Shown one piece after another: positions 33,857 to 42,529 of a stretch of DNA of 64,000 nucleotides; the stretch's first letter is position 1, and each line of letters opens with the position of its first letter. Under the pieces are notes generated by a model. The model did not search any database, was not told where the DNA came from, and was given only the letters and a program-made list of their open reading frames with translations. A program made the translations under genes and the position numbers. This stretch comes from Gemella haemolysans. GTDB taxonomy: Bacteria; Bacillota; Bacilli; Staphylococcales; Gemellaceae. The DNA lies in the NCBI RefSeq assembly GCF_012273215.1, contig NZ_CP050965.1, positions 1,775,001 through 1,839,000 of the forward strand. Direction: 5' to 3'.

Positions 33857-34561
33857 TTAATCTTTAATGGTTAAGCTGTAGTATTTATAATTTATATATA
33901 TTTTTACATATTCAAAAATTTTGCCGTCACCGAAGTAAGTGTACCTATCGAATTCAAAACAAGGTTCACCATCTTTTGCGATAAATTTGGCAATTTCTTC
34001 AGGAGTATCAACTATAACGTTCATAATTTTTTTAGATTTTTCTTGGTGAATATCTATACGATATTTTTTTCTAATCATAGTAGCAAGCTCTTTGAAACTA
34101 TCTATATCATTAATATTAACGTCAGGTAAATATTTTATTGGAATATAGTTAGTTTGATGAGCCCATGCGATATTACCAATATATTTTATACGAGCTACTT
34201 TTAGAAGTTTTTGATTTTTTAATTTTAATTTAGAACAAAGTTCTTTATCTTGAATAATCTCAGCTTCGATAACTTCAGAGTGCTCAGATACTGATTCTTT
34301 AAAGTGTTTGTGGAAGTTGTTATTTTCTGTAACTAGAACTTTTTTGTTAACTAATGTTTTATTAACAAAACTTCCTTTACCTTGAATTCTGAAAATATAA
34401 CCTGCAGACTCTAATTCATTTAGTACACGTACGGCAGTAGTACTACTAACATTATATATTTCTTTTATCTCTTTTTCTGTATAGAGTTGTTCACCTTCTT
34501 TAAAAATACCAGTTTGTATTTTTAAAATGATGTCATTTATAATCTTTTCGTATTTTTTCAA
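33857..34561 (-). CDS. GntR-family regulator with UTRA domain, probable sialic acid regulator
   Basis: 234 residues. Winged helix at ~5-70 (KIINDIILKIQTGIFKEGEQ, YNVSSTTAVRVLNELESAGY, IQGKGSFVNK) followed by a UTRA ligand-binding domain (~90-234, with KLLKVARIKY and FEFDRYTYFGDGKIFEYVKIY). Encoded with nanE. A 19-bp sequence downstream of its own -10 box recurs at the nanA promoter, so it probably represses both transcripts and is released by a sialic acid intermediate. Effector identity is inferred. Confidence 0.88.
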   Translation of the reverse strand: MKKYEKIINDIILKIQTGIFKEGEQLYTEKEIKEIYNVSSTTAVRVLNELESAGYIFRIQGKGSFVNKTLVNKKVLVTENNNFHKHFKESVSEHSEVIEAEIIQDKELCSKLKLKNQKLLKVARIKYIGNIAWAHQTNYIPIKYLPDVNINDIDSFKELATMIRKKYRIDIHQEKSKKIMNVIVDTPEEIAKFIAKDGEPCFEFDRYTYFGDGKIFEYVKIYINYKYYSLTIKD

Positions 34562-34601
34562 GTTGACTCCTCCTTGATTAATTAATATAAAAATAGACTT
34601 A

Positions 34602-34620
34602 TTAAAATTTAATGTGTTAA
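34602..34620. promoter_or_regulatory. Putative operator at the gntR promoter
   Basis: TTAAAATTTAATGTGTTAA, identical to 37201-37219 in front of nanA. Confidence 0.75.
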
Positions 34621-34629
34621 CTTAAACTT

Positions 34630-34658
34630 ATATTATCACTTATCCTGAACTTTGTAAA
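34630..34658 (-). promoter_or_regulatory. Promoter of gntR-nanE
   Basis: Minus strand TTTACA (34653-34658), 17 bp, TAATAT (34630-34635); the operator lies just downstream of the start point. Confidence 0.6.
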
Positions 34659-34735
34659 GAAAAATTTTAATAATATTAGAAAAAAATTAAACGGTTGCAT
34701 AAGTTGGAGTATTAGAACTAGAGAGATATTGATGA

Positions 34736-34784
34736 AAAAACAAGCCCCACCTTACTTTTTAGGTAAAGAGGGGATAAGTTTTAA
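34736..34784 (-). terminator. Terminator of the ROK kinase gene
   Basis: Minus strand stem CTTATCCCC...GGGGCTTG with inner TTTACC/GTAAGG, followed by six T. Confidence 0.7.
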
Positions 34785-34788
34785 TATT

Positions 34789-35652
34789 TTATTTTTCTAC
34801 AAATGGGCTGATTGCTCCATATAGAGCTGCATCGTTTCCTAGCTCAGCGGCTAAGAATTTAGTTTTGTTTATTTCGATTGGGTGTAGTTCACGTACTTTA
34901 GCTTCAAGTTTGTTTAATAAGTAATCACCTTGAGCAGATACGGCCCCACCGATTACGATGTATTTTGGATCTAAGATACATAGTAAGTTAACAATACCAC
35001 GAGCAAGCTCGAATAACCATTCGTCTAGTACTTTTAATGCACTTGTATCTTCACGTTTACAAAGATCGAAGAATTCGATAACACTTAGACCTTCGTACAT
35101 TTCAGATTTAATTTTTCTATCTAATGCAATAGTAGAAGCACGTTGTTCGTATGTAGTTTTAGTATCGAAATCGTAAACAGATTGTCCGATTTCCCCTACA
35201 CCGAAGTTAGATCCGAAAGGAAGGCTGTTTAAGTAGTAAGCCCCACCGATTCCAGTTCCTAAAGCCATACAGAATACTTCATCAAGACCTTTAGCTCCAC
35301 CAAGCCATTGTTCACCAAGTAAAGCACAGTTAACGTCGTTATCAGCATATACTGGAATACCTAGTCTATCTCCAAAATCACGTTTGAAGTTAGTTCCAAG
35401 GTAGTTTTTAATAGTTGGAGCAGCACGGATTACTTCCATGTGTACATTATCGATAACTCCAGCTGCAGAAATACCTGCTGCAGAGAAGTTGTAAGATTCA
35501 CGGATTTTGCTTGCTATTCTGAACATTTCGTCAGTAATTTTTACAGTTACGTTGTCAGGTGTTTTACAAGTTTCGTAGTGGATGATTTTATAGTTATCAT
35601 CAAATACAGCAAATTTTATACTTGTCCCACCGATATCAATTCCTAAATACAT
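34789..35652 (-). CDS. ROK family sugar kinase, probable N-acetylmannosamine kinase
   Basis: 287 residues. ATP-binding DIGGTSIKFAVFD at the N-terminus, AAGVID, substrate loop ADNDVNCALLGEQW with catalytic Asp, GTGIGGAYYLN and a C-terminal VIGGAVSAQGDYL. The zinc-binding CxCGxxGC motif usual in ROK proteins is absent and the expected GEIGH is GEIGQ, as in the short ROK proteins found in streptococcal sialic acid loci. It therefore likely phosphorylates ManNAc for NanE; a glucokinase role cannot be excluded. Separate promoter from nanE, with a cre-like AAAACGTTTTT core at about 35735. Confidence 0.82.
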   Translation of the reverse strand: MYLGIDIGGTSIKFAVFDDNYKIIHYETCKTPDNVTVKITDEMFRIASKIRESYNFSAAGISAAGVIDNVHMEVIRAAPTIKNYLGTNFKRDFGDRLGIPVYADNDVNCALLGEQWLGGAKGLDEVFCMALGTGIGGAYYLNSLPFGSNFGVGEIGQSVYDFDTKTTYEQRASTIALDRKIKSEMYEGLSVIEFFDLCKREDTSALKVLDEWLFELARGIVNLLCILDPKYIVIGGAVSAQGDYLLNKLEAKVRELHPIEINKTKFLAAELGNDAALYGAISPFVEK

Positions 35653-35847
35653 ATTATACCTACTTTCTAAATAAAGACATATTGTTCTTTAAAATTTATT
35701 AATGTTAAAAAATCTTTACAACGATATATTACCATAAAAACGTTTTTTTGAAAATAAGTTATTGAAAAAAATATAAGGTATCTGTTATATAAAGTAACAT
35801 ACTTAGTGTATAATAAAAGCGTAGGTATATAATAAAAGGAGAAGAAA

Positions 35848-36795
35848 ATGGATAAAATTATATTTTTAGAGCCTGTATTTTGTGAAAGAATATGGGGAGG
35901 ACGCAATTTAGAAAGTTTTAATTTTTCTATTCCACAAGGAAATATTGGAGAAGCATGGGTAATTGCAGCTCATGATAATGGAAGTTCAAAAATAACAAAT
36001 GGACAGTTGGCAGGATTGACACTAAAAGAGGCTTACGAGAAACAACCTACGTTATTTACAGAAAAAATTTATGATAAGTTTCCGTTATTGATTAAAATCT
36101 TAGATGCTAGTGATAATTTATCGGTTCAAGTGCATCCTGAAGACGACTATGCGCGAGTAAATGAGAATGGAGAGCTAGGTAAGACTGAATGTTGGTATGT
36201 ATTAGATGCTAAAGAAGGTGCGAAATTAGTATATGGACATACCGCTAAAACAAAAGAAGAGTTTAATAGTAAAATAGACGCTGAGCAATGGAATGAGCTG
36301 TTTATTGAGAAAAATGTAAAAGCAGGAGATTTCTTCTATATTCCAGCGGGGACACTTCATGCGATTGGAGAAGGAATTTTAATTTATGAAGTGCAACAGA
36401 ACTCTGATACAACATATAGAGTTTACGATTATGATCGTGTTGATAAAGATGGAAATGCTCGCGAACTACATATAGAAAAAACAAAAGATGTTACAAAAGT
36501 TCCTTTTGAAAAAGCTACAACAAGTCCTAAAGAGGAGAAGTTGGATGGAGCTACTATAACATACTTAGCAGATGAGAAGTATTTTTCTGTTTATAAAGTA
36601 GATGTTAAAGGTCAGGTTTCGCTAGATAAAACTGCGACAGGAAATTTATTTACTGTTCTTGATGGTAAAGGTAGAGTGGTAATTGATGGAACTAGTTATG
36701 ATGTAAAAAAAGGAGATAGCTTTATTCTAACAACAGCTTGCTCATCATATACATTAGAAGGAAATATGTTCCTAATCGGAAGCTATGATAGATAG
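35848..36795 (+). CDS. manA: Mannose-6-phosphate isomerase, class I
   Basis: 315 residues, cupin-fold zinc enzyme interconverting mannose-6-P and fructose-6-P. Visible: EPVFCERIWGGRNL at the start, IGEAWVIAAHDNGSS, FPLLIKILDASDNLSVQVHPED with zinc ligands, GKTECWYVLDA, and FFYIPAGTLHAIGEGILIYE with the third ligand set. Start ATG follows AAAAGGAGAAGAAA. A weak promoter (TATAAT at 35809-35814) precedes it. It diverges from the ROK kinase gene. Repeat copy B lies just downstream. Confidence 0.95.
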   Translation: MDKIIFLEPVFCERIWGGRNLESFNFSIPQGNIGEAWVIAAHDNGSSKITNGQLAGLTLKEAYEKQPTLFTEKIYDKFPLLIKILDASDNLSVQVHPEDDYARVNENGELGKTECWYVLDAKEGAKLVYGHTAKTKEEFNSKIDAEQWNELFIEKNVKAGDFFYIPAGTLHAIGEGILIYEVQQNSDTTYRVYDYDRVDKDGNARELHIEKTKDVTKVPFEKATTSPKEEKLDGATITYLADEKYFSVYKVDVKGQVSLDKTATGNLFTVLDGKGRVVIDGTSYDVKKGDSFILTTACSSYTLEGNMFLIGSYDR

Positions 36796-36827
36796 AATGT
36801 TCTAAAGAATGTGAATCTTAAAATAAG

Positions 36828-36992
36828 AGGGGCTGATCTAAAAGTCCTAGATTTTATAAAAAATTATATGAGAACGTATAGACGCAAGAGTTTACTGATA
36901 TTTAAAGAAAGTTTTAATATCTAATAAACTTAGCGGGAGTGACTCGACAAAATCGATTTCTTTGAAATTATGATTTTTGAGTCGCTCCTTTT
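36828..36992 (-). repeat. Dispersed intergenic repeat, copy B (full, inverted)
   Basis: Reverse complement aligns over ~165 bp with copy A at 9428-9606: GGAGCGACTCAAAAATCA, ATCGATTTTGTCGAGTCACT, GTTTATTAGATAT, TGCGTCTAT, GTTCTCATATA, then a CAGCCCCTC end. The left hairpin carries paired changes between copies (GAGTGACTC versus GAGCGACTC). It may also act as manA terminator. Confidence 0.8.
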
Positions 36993-37160
36993 TTATATTT
37001 AAGAGTTTAATGCATTAATTAGATAATAGAAGACTAGACAAATACTAGATAAATAACGTATAAAACAACTCAACAATAATAATGATTGAATCATACCAGA
37101 TATAGCTTAAAGGTTAACAGATAAAAGGGTTTCAAAAAATATTATAATTTTAATTTTTTC
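36993..37160. other. Intergenic region upstream of the nanA promoter
   Basis: AT-rich sequence between repeat copy B and the nanA promoter; no gene or hairpin that I can support. Confidence 0.35.
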
Positions 37161-37162
37161 TA

Positions 37163-37191
37163 TTGACAAACGATAGAAAACGTTTTACAAT
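37163..37191 (+). promoter_or_regulatory. nanA operon promoter with cre-like spacer
   Basis: TTGACA (37163-37168), 17 bp, TACAAT (37186-37191). The spacer contains the palindromic core GAAAACGTTTT, similar to a CcpA cre site, so catabolite repression is likely. Confidence 0.8.
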
Positions 37192-37200
37192 ATAAGTGTG

Positions 37201-37219
37201 TTAAAATTTAATGTGTTAA
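37201..37219. promoter_or_regulatory. Putative operator at the nanA promoter
   Basis: TTAAAATTTAATGTGTTAA, just downstream of the -10; identical to 34602-34620. Two GTGTTAA direct repeats (37197, 37213) overlap it. Confidence 0.75.
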
Positions 37220-37269
37220 ATAAATACAAAAAATAAAAATAATAAAAACAAATAACGGAGGTTATAACA

Positions 37270-38148
37270 ATGAAAGATTTAAAAGGACTTTATTCAGCTT
37301 TACTTATTCCATTTGACGAAAATGGTGAGGTTAAAGAAGAGGGACTAAGACAGGTTATTGAACATAACATCAATGTAAGTAAAATTGATGGTCTATATGT
37401 TAACGGAAGTAGTGGGGAGAACTTCTTATTAAACACTGCTCAAAAGAAACAAATTTTTAAATTTGTAAAAGAAGTAGTTGGGGACAGAGTTAAGCTTATC
37501 GCTCAAGTTGGATCTTTAGATTTAAATGAAGCTGTAGAACTAGCTAAATACGCTACAGAATTAGGATACGACTCATTATCAGCAGTTACTCCATTCTACT
37601 ACCCACTATCATTCAACGAAATCAAACACTACTACAAAACAATCATCGATGCAACTGACAACAGCATGATTCTTTACTACATTCCATTCTTAACAGGGGT
37701 TAAAATTAGTTTAGATCAATTCGCTGAATTACTAGAAGATGAAAAAGTTATCGGTGTTAAATACACTGCAGCAGACTTCTATCAATTAGAAAGATTCAGA
37801 AAACGATTCCCTAACAAACTAATTTGGTCTGGATTTGATGAAATGTTAGTTCAAGCTGCTATTACTGGAGTAGACGGAGCTATCGGTTCTACATACAATG
37901 TTAACGGACAAAGAAGTCAAGAAATCTTCAGACTTGCTAAAGAAGGTAAAGTTGCTGAAGCTTATGAACTTCAACACGAAGCAAATGACGTAATTGAAAA
38001 AGTTCTTGAATTAGGATTATACCAAACACTTAAAGAAATCCTTAAAGTTAAAGGAATCGATGCAGGAACTTGTAAAAAACCTATGAAATCATTCGATCCA
38101 GCTAAATTAGCTGAAGTTGAAAAATTAGTTAAAGATTATAACCTATAA
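37270..38148 (+). CDS. nanA: N-acetylneuraminate lyase
   Basis: 292 residues, DapA-type TIM barrel. Splits sialic acid into ManNAc and pyruvate. Visible: [14 protein letters not shown] (pyruvate-binding GSSGE), [11 protein letters not shown] with the catalytic Tyr, the Schiff-base Lys in [13 protein letters not shown], and [14 protein letters not shown]. Start ATG follows ACGGAGGTTATAACA. First gene of the plus-strand sialic acid operon, ahead of the symporter; a hairpin at 38180-38210 lies between them. Directly controlled by the putative operator at 37201. Confidence 0.96.
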   Translation: MKDLKGLYSALLIPFDENGEVKEEGLRQVIEHNINVSKIDGLYVNGSSGENFLLNTAQKKQIFKFVKEVVGDRVKLIAQVGSLDLNEAVELAKYATELGYDSLSAVTPFYYPLSFNEIKHYYKTIIDATDNSMILYYIPFLTGVKISLDQFAELLEDEKVIGVKYTAADFYQLERFRKRFPNKLIWSGFDEMLVQAAITGVDGAIGSTYNVNGQRSQEIFRLAKEGKVAEAYELQHEANDVIEKVLELGLYQTLKEILKVKGIDAGTCKKPMKSFDPAKLAEVEKLVKDYNL

Positions 38149-38175
38149 TTTTTAAAAAAATAAGGGGTATATTAG

Positions 38176-38212
38176 GGGTAAGGAAAGAGGAGCCAAGCTC
38201 CTCCTTCCAAAA
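38176..38212 (+). other. Hairpin between nanA and the symporter gene
   Basis: GGAGGAGCT-type stem (GAGGAGCC / AGCTCCTC, with GGAA/TTCC below) without a T run; more likely an RNA stabiliser or processing signal than a terminator. Confidence 0.45.
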
Positions 38213-38244
38213 TAAGAAGTAAATAAAATTAGGAGGAGAGTACC

Positions 38245-39798
38245 ATGGACAAAATAGGATTTGGTACACTGAATAGTATAGTTTTAGCAGTTTATCTAAT
38301 AGCTATGCTAGGTATAGGGGTGTATTTCACTAAAAAAGCAGGTGAAAGCACGGACGAATTCTTTAAAGCTGGTGGAAATATCCCATCTTGGGCAGTAGGA
38401 TTCTCAATTTATGCAACAACATTATCAGCCATTACATTTATGGCGACACCGGAAAAAGCATTTAACGGTGACTGGACATATGCAGCAGGGAACTTTTCAA
38501 TTATCGCGATTATTCCGATATTAATTCACTACTATGTTCCATTCTTTAGAAAATTAAATGTAACTACAGCGTATGAATATTTAGAAGAACGTTTTAATCC
38601 TAGTGTACGTGTAGTAGGAAGTGTGTTATTCTCACTATTCCATATTGGACGTGTAGCTATCGTTATTTATTTACCAACAGTAGCGATTACATCAGTATCG
38701 ACACTTAATCCATTCTTAGTGTGTGCGGTAATCGGGTTACTTTGTGTAGTTTACTCATTCTTAGGAGGGGTAGAAGGGGTTATCTGGACAGACGTTATCC
38801 AAGGTATTATTTTACTTGGAGGAGCTGTTTTAGTAATAATCTTAGGAGCTTACCACGTAGGCGGATTTGGACACATTACTCAAGATGCTTTAGCAAATGG
38901 TAAAATTATAACTGCTGAGAAATTTAATTGGTCACTAACTGCATCTACTATTCCAATCATCTTCATTGGATCAGTATTTAACAGTTTACAACAATATACA
39001 GCTTCTCAAGACGTAGTTCAACGTTATAGTACTACTGAATCAGTTAAAGAAACTAATAAATCACTTTGGACTAACGGATTATTAGCATTCATCTCTATTC
39101 CAATTTTCTATGGAATGGGAACAGTTCTTTACAGCTTCTATAAAGGTAGCCACGCTGTAACTAAATTACCAGACTTCATGAATGCTGAAGTAGTAGGTAA
39201 AGCAGCTAACACAACAGCTTTAGTACCTTACTTCATCTTAACAGCATTACCAGCAGGTATCGCTGGATTAGTTATCGCAGCTATTTTAGCAGCTGCTCAA
39301 TCAACTATCGCATCAAGCTTAAACTCAATTTCTGCTTGTATCACAGTTGATATTAAACAACGTTTCTTCGGACTAAGTAAAGATGCTAAACAAGACGTTC
39401 TATTAGCTCGTGTTATCATTATTGTAGCAGGGGTACTTGGAACAATTGCAGCATTATACTTTGTTAACACTAACCAAAAAGAAACTTGGGATTTATTCCT
39501 TAAATATATCGGACTTCTAGGAGTGCCTTTAGCTGGTACATTTGCACTTGGTATCTTTACTAAACGTGCAAACGGAGCTGGAGCATTATTAGGATTATTA
39601 GTAGCAGGTGTTGTATGTTGGTATATCCAAGACTACACAACTTATGCTAAACAAAGTCCATTTATCTTCTCAGGATTCTCATTCTTAAGTGCATTAGTAT
39701 TCGGATATATCTGTAGTTTCTTCTTTAGATCTACAAAAAATATCACTGGACTTACTATTCATACTAAAGATCAAGAATACGTAAAAGAAGCAAAATAA
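38245..39798 (+). CDS. Sodium:solute symporter, probable sialic acid transporter
   Basis: 517 residues, about 13-14 membrane helices, SSS family. Visible: KAGESTDEFFKAGGNIPSWA and FSIYATTLSAITFMATPEKAF (family signature region), LGGVEGVIWTDVIQG in the fifth helix region, and AILAAAQSTIASSLNSISA with Na-site serines. SSS-type transporters are one of the known bacterial sialic acid importers; placement behind nanA supports that substrate. Start ATG has AGGAGGAGAGTACC. Terminator at 39835. Confidence 0.9.
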   Translation: MDKIGFGTLNSIVLAVYLIAMLGIGVYFTKKAGESTDEFFKAGGNIPSWAVGFSIYATTLSAITFMATPEKAFNGDWTYAAGNFSIIAIIPILIHYYVPFFRKLNVTTAYEYLEERFNPSVRVVGSVLFSLFHIGRVAIVIYLPTVAITSVSTLNPFLVCAVIGLLCVVYSFLGGVEGVIWTDVIQGIILLGGAVLVIILGAYHVGGFGHITQDALANGKIITAEKFNWSLTASTIPIIFIGSVFNSLQQYTASQDVVQRYSTTESVKETNKSLWTNGLLAFISIPIFYGMGTVLYSFYKGSHAVTKLPDFMNAEVVGKAANTTALVPYFILTALPAGIAGLVIAAILAAAQSTIASSLNSISACITVDIKQRFFGLSKDAKQDVLLARVIIIVAGVLGTIAALYFVNTNQKETWDLFLKYIGLLGVPLAGTFALGIFTKRANGAGALLGLLVAGVVCWYIQDYTTYAKQSPFIFSGFSFLSALVFGYICSFFFRSTKNITGLTIHTKDQEYVKEAK

Positions 39799-39834
39799 TA
39801 AGCAAAGACCTTAAATATAATATAACAAACTTAC

Positions 39835-39876
39835 GAAGAACAACCCTCGATGTAAAAGTCGGGGATTGTTCTTTTT
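39835..39876 (+). terminator. Terminator after the symporter gene
   Basis: AGAACAACCCTCGA / TCGGGGATTGTTCT stem followed by TTTTTAT. Confidence 0.8.
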
Positions 39877-39980
39877 ATAATAGTTTATTAGAGTTTTGAG
39901 ACAGTGAGTTAGGATACTGTTTTTCTAAAGTTTGTTGATGTATAATTGTATTGAAATATAGGAGTTGGGAAGGTGAGAGA

Positions 39981-40793
39981 ATGAAATTAGAGAAAGAACG
40001 AGAAGTAAATTATAAGGTTAGTATTTTAAAAGATTATGCTGAGATGCAATTATTGTCGATTGAATTTGATGCCATAGATAATTCAAAAATTTATGCTGAA
40101 CTTGTTGTGAAAAAAGATAATAACAAAGGACTAATATTAGAAATTCCAGATTATGAGGAAGTGCCGAGTAGCGAGGTAAGTCTTATGAGGTACGGTGTGC
40201 TAGGATATAGTTGCGGATCGCTTCATGTGAGGGGAGACAGAGGGAGAAGTGAAAATAAGCAACCAGCTTCGATATATTTCCCATTTTTAAATAATAATAG
40301 TGAGGATGATTTATATTATAATTTTGCTTATCAAGATGGGATAGATTTAGTGAATATTCTTAAGAGGGAGTTTCCGGATTTGCAAGTGACGATTGTTGCT
40401 AAAGGTCAGGGGGCTGCTATCGGGATTGTCACAGCTGCAGTTGGTAAAAAAGTCCAAAATTTATTTATTTCAAATGTTCAAAATGCAGATTTCAAATTTA
40501 TTTTTGATAATAATCTTGATGTAGGAGTTTATGATGGTATTCGAGAATATAATCGTAATTATCATGAAAAAGAGGAATACTTATTAGAGAAGTTAGGAAA
40601 AATTGATGTGTTAAATTATGCAGAGGATGTTGAAGCGGAAGTTAACTTCGGTTATTCAAGTTTAGATGATGAGCGAAATATTGTTATTAATAAAAAGTTA
40701 GCTAGTATATTTAAACGAAAGAAAGTTACAGTTTTTGAGTATGAAGATTTAAATATTCATAAGAAACTGATTGAAGAGTGGCTGATAAACTAG
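39981..40793 (+). CDS. Degenerate AXE1-family (acetylxylan/sialate esterase-like) protein
   Basis: 270 residues from ATG 39981 (GGAAGG-type site); an earlier TTG is unlikely. It resembles the alpha/beta-hydrolase AXE1 family found in streptococcal sialic acid loci: YGVLGYSCGSLHVRGDRGRS matches the oxyanion loop with its DTRGQG-type motif. The nucleophile elbow, normally GGSQGG, reads VAKGQGAA, so the catalytic Ser is replaced by Gly. The C-terminal GHE-type His is not obvious. Shorter than the usual ~320 residues. Probably a non-catalytic remnant or repurposed binding protein next to the nan genes. Confidence 0.65.
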   Translation: MKLEKEREVNYKVSILKDYAEMQLLSIEFDAIDNSKIYAELVVKKDNNKGLILEIPDYEEVPSSEVSLMRYGVLGYSCGSLHVRGDRGRSENKQPASIYFPFLNNNSEDDLYYNFAYQDGIDLVNILKREFPDLQVTIVAKGQGAAIGIVTAAVGKKVQNLFISNVQNADFKFIFDNNLDVGVYDGIREYNRNYHEKEEYLLEKLGKIDVLNYAEDVEAEVNFGYSSLDDERNIVINKKLASIFKRKKVTVFEYEDLNIHKKLIEEWLIN

Positions 40794-40827
40794 GATATGA
40801 ACTAATAATGGATCTACGTATAAAATA

Positions 40828-40900
40828 AAATCCGAATCTAATAGTTACACAATCGCAAGGTTCAGGCTTGGGATAGTTTGTAACGTATTAGATTCAGATA
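40828..40900. terminator. Bidirectional terminator between esterase-like gene and tlpA
   Basis: ATCCGAATCTAATA / TATTAGATTCAGAT stem, with GTTAC/GTAAC continuing it, large loop, T runs on both sides. Confidence 0.75.
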
Positions 40901-40906
40901 TTTTTA

Positions 40907-41485
40907 TTATTTAAGTTTTTCTATTTCTTTAGTTAGTGATTCTTCAGTAACGCCTCCAGCGATTCTAGTTTCAAACGTACCATCACTATTGATTAAAATG
41001 TGAGTAGGGAATGAACGAATTGCGTAGTTTATGATGAAGCGGTCGTTAACATCGAAAAGAACAGGATAAGTTGCACCAAGTTCTTTTGCTTTTTTAAGAA
41101 TTACATCTTTACTTTTATCCTGAGGACTTTTGTTTTTAAATTCTGCATCATTAGGTGAAGTCATTGACAGAAAGACAATATCTTTATTATCTTTATATTT
41201 TTGATAAACTTTTTCTAATTCTGGAATCTCTCTCATACAAGGTCCACACCAGCTTGCCCACATGTTAATATAGACTTTTTTACCTTTGAAATCACTAAGT
41301 TTTACAGTTTTTCCATCTTTATCCATTGCAGTAAAATCAAAAGCTTGAGTAGCTTTAGTTTCATTAGATGAAGATGTAGAAGTTTGTTTGTTTGTCTCTT
41401 CTTTTTTTTCAGAAGTGCTTGAGCATGCACTTAAAATTAAAGCACTACTAAGAAAAGTTGCGCTAAGTATTGTTAGTTTTTTCAT
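40907..41485 (-). CDS. TlpA-like thioredoxin-fold lipoprotein
   Basis: 192 residues. Lipoprotein signal with lipobox LSAC (Cys about residue 21), a Ser/Thr/Lys-rich spacer, then a thioredoxin domain (~48-192) with the active-site WCGPC in MWASWCGPCMREIPELEKVY and cis-Pro in FPTHILI. An extracytoplasmic thiol-disulfide reductase kept reduced by CcdA, encoded 29 bp upstream. In related cocci such pairs feed a surface methionine sulfoxide reductase, which is not in this window. Start ATG follows GGAGGAAATTAAT. Confidence 0.92.
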   Translation of the reverse strand: MKKLTILSATFLSSALILSACSSTSEKKEETNKQTSTSSSNETKATQAFDFTAMDKDGKTVKLSDFKGKKVYINMWASWCGPCMREIPELEKVYQKYKDNKDIVFLSMTSPNDAEFKNKSPQDKSKDVILKKAKELGATYPVLFDVNDRFIINYAIRSFPTHILINSDGTFETRIAGGVTEESLTKEIEKLK

Positions 41486-41514
41486 ATTAATTTCCTCCAG
41501 TTGAAATCACAAGT

Positions 41515-42243
41515 TTAAGTAAAGTATCTAGTTAAAGTGATAAATGATCCACTTAGGATTAGAACACCTATTAAGATAAGGATAATTCCTGAGATAACTT
41601 GTGTATATTTTAGAATGTTTGTATGTTTTTTGAATAGTTCTAATAATTTTGAAGCGAAGAATGCTACAAGGATGAATGGTAAGATAAATCCTAAGCAATA
41701 AGCAAGAATTAGAAGAACACTCATTATTCCAGTGTGACTAGATGCATATAAGAAAACACTAGCTAAGATTGGTCCAATACATGGAGTCCAAGAAAAGCTA
41801 AATGTGAATCCCATTAGAAAAGCAAGAATAGGAGTAGTTTTATTTCCTTTTCTCTTAACTTTATTTTTTATTGAGAATTCTTGTTTTAAAAATCCTATCT
41901 TGAAGACACCTAGTTGTAATAGTCCCATAAAAATAATTAAGACACCACTAACGATTTGTAAAGTTTTAATATTTTCGTTTAAGAAAATACTGATAAAACT
42001 AGTTGCAAAAGCTAGGATGAAGAAAGTTGAACAAATACCAAGTACGAATGAAAGTGTATTTGTAATAGTGTTACGTTTATTAAAAACTAGTTCTCCATGT
42101 TCATTCATTTCTTTTTTTCCAGCTAAAATACCGATATAAATAGGTAATATAGGTATTACGCAAGGAGAAAGAAAAGATAGTAGCCCTTCTAAAAAGACAA
42201 GGCCCATTTTTAAGACAGAACTAGCTGTATTAAAATCTGTCAT
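41515..42243 (-). CDS. ccdA: CcdA-type thiol-disulfide membrane transporter
   Basis: 242 residues, six membrane helices. Passes electrons from cytoplasmic thioredoxin to extracytoplasmic thioredoxin-fold proteins. Cys residues in FLSPCVIPILPIYIG (helix 1) and SWTPCIGPILASVF (helix 4) are the conserved redox pair, each in an S/T-P-C motif. Operon with the tlpA-like gene. Ribosome site GGGGGGTTT is strong. Confidence 0.94.
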   Translation of the reverse strand: MTDFNTASSVLKMGLVFLEGLLSFLSPCVIPILPIYIGILAGKKEMNEHGELVFNKRNTITNTLSFVLGICSTFFILAFATSFISIFLNENIKTLQIVSGVLIIFMGLLQLGVFKIGFLKQEFSIKNKVKRKGNKTTPILAFLMGFTFSFSWTPCIGPILASVFLYASSHTGIMSVLLILAYCLGFILPFILVAFFASKLLELFKKHTNILKYTQVISGIILILIGVLILSGSFITLTRYFT

Positions 42244-42375
42244 AAACCCCCCTAAATATTAAATTTAAAATTACAGATTTACTATATTATAAAAACGTTT
42301 CAAATGCAATTAAATTGCTTGATAAAAGAATTAATATTACGATAATAATATAATGTAACAGGGAGTTATCGTTAT

Positions 42376-42392
42376 TGTTACAAAACTGTTAC
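42376..42392 (+). promoter_or_regulatory. WalR (YycF) binding site
   Basis: TGTTACAAAACTGTTAC: two TGTTAC hexamers exactly 5 bp apart, matching the WalR consensus TGTWAH-N5-TGTWAH. Ends 5 bp before the -35 box of the wall hydrolase promoter. Confidence 0.8.
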
Positions 42393-42397
42393 AAGTA

Positions 42398-42426
42398 TTG
42401 AAAAACCGATACATTCAACATATAAT
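42398..42426 (+). promoter_or_regulatory. Promoter of the LysM-NlpC/P60 gene
   Basis: TTGAAA (42398-42403), 17 bp, TATAAT (42421-42426). Confidence 0.85.
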
Positions 42427-42481
42427 GGTATTACGTCGAAGTTATAAAGCAATCGAAGTGATTCGAAAGAAAATCTAGACG

Positions 42482-42529
42482 TTAGAAATTAGACATAAAC
42501 ATTAGAAATTAGACATAAACATTAGAAAT
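42482..42529 (+). repeat. 20-bp tandem repeat in the leader
   Basis: TTAGAAATTAGACATAAACA repeated about 2.5 times in the 5' untranslated region of the LysM gene; the copies are identical. Confidence 0.75.

Noticed and set aside
42482-42529. Possible CRISPR remnant
   Set aside because: Direct tandem copies without spacers.
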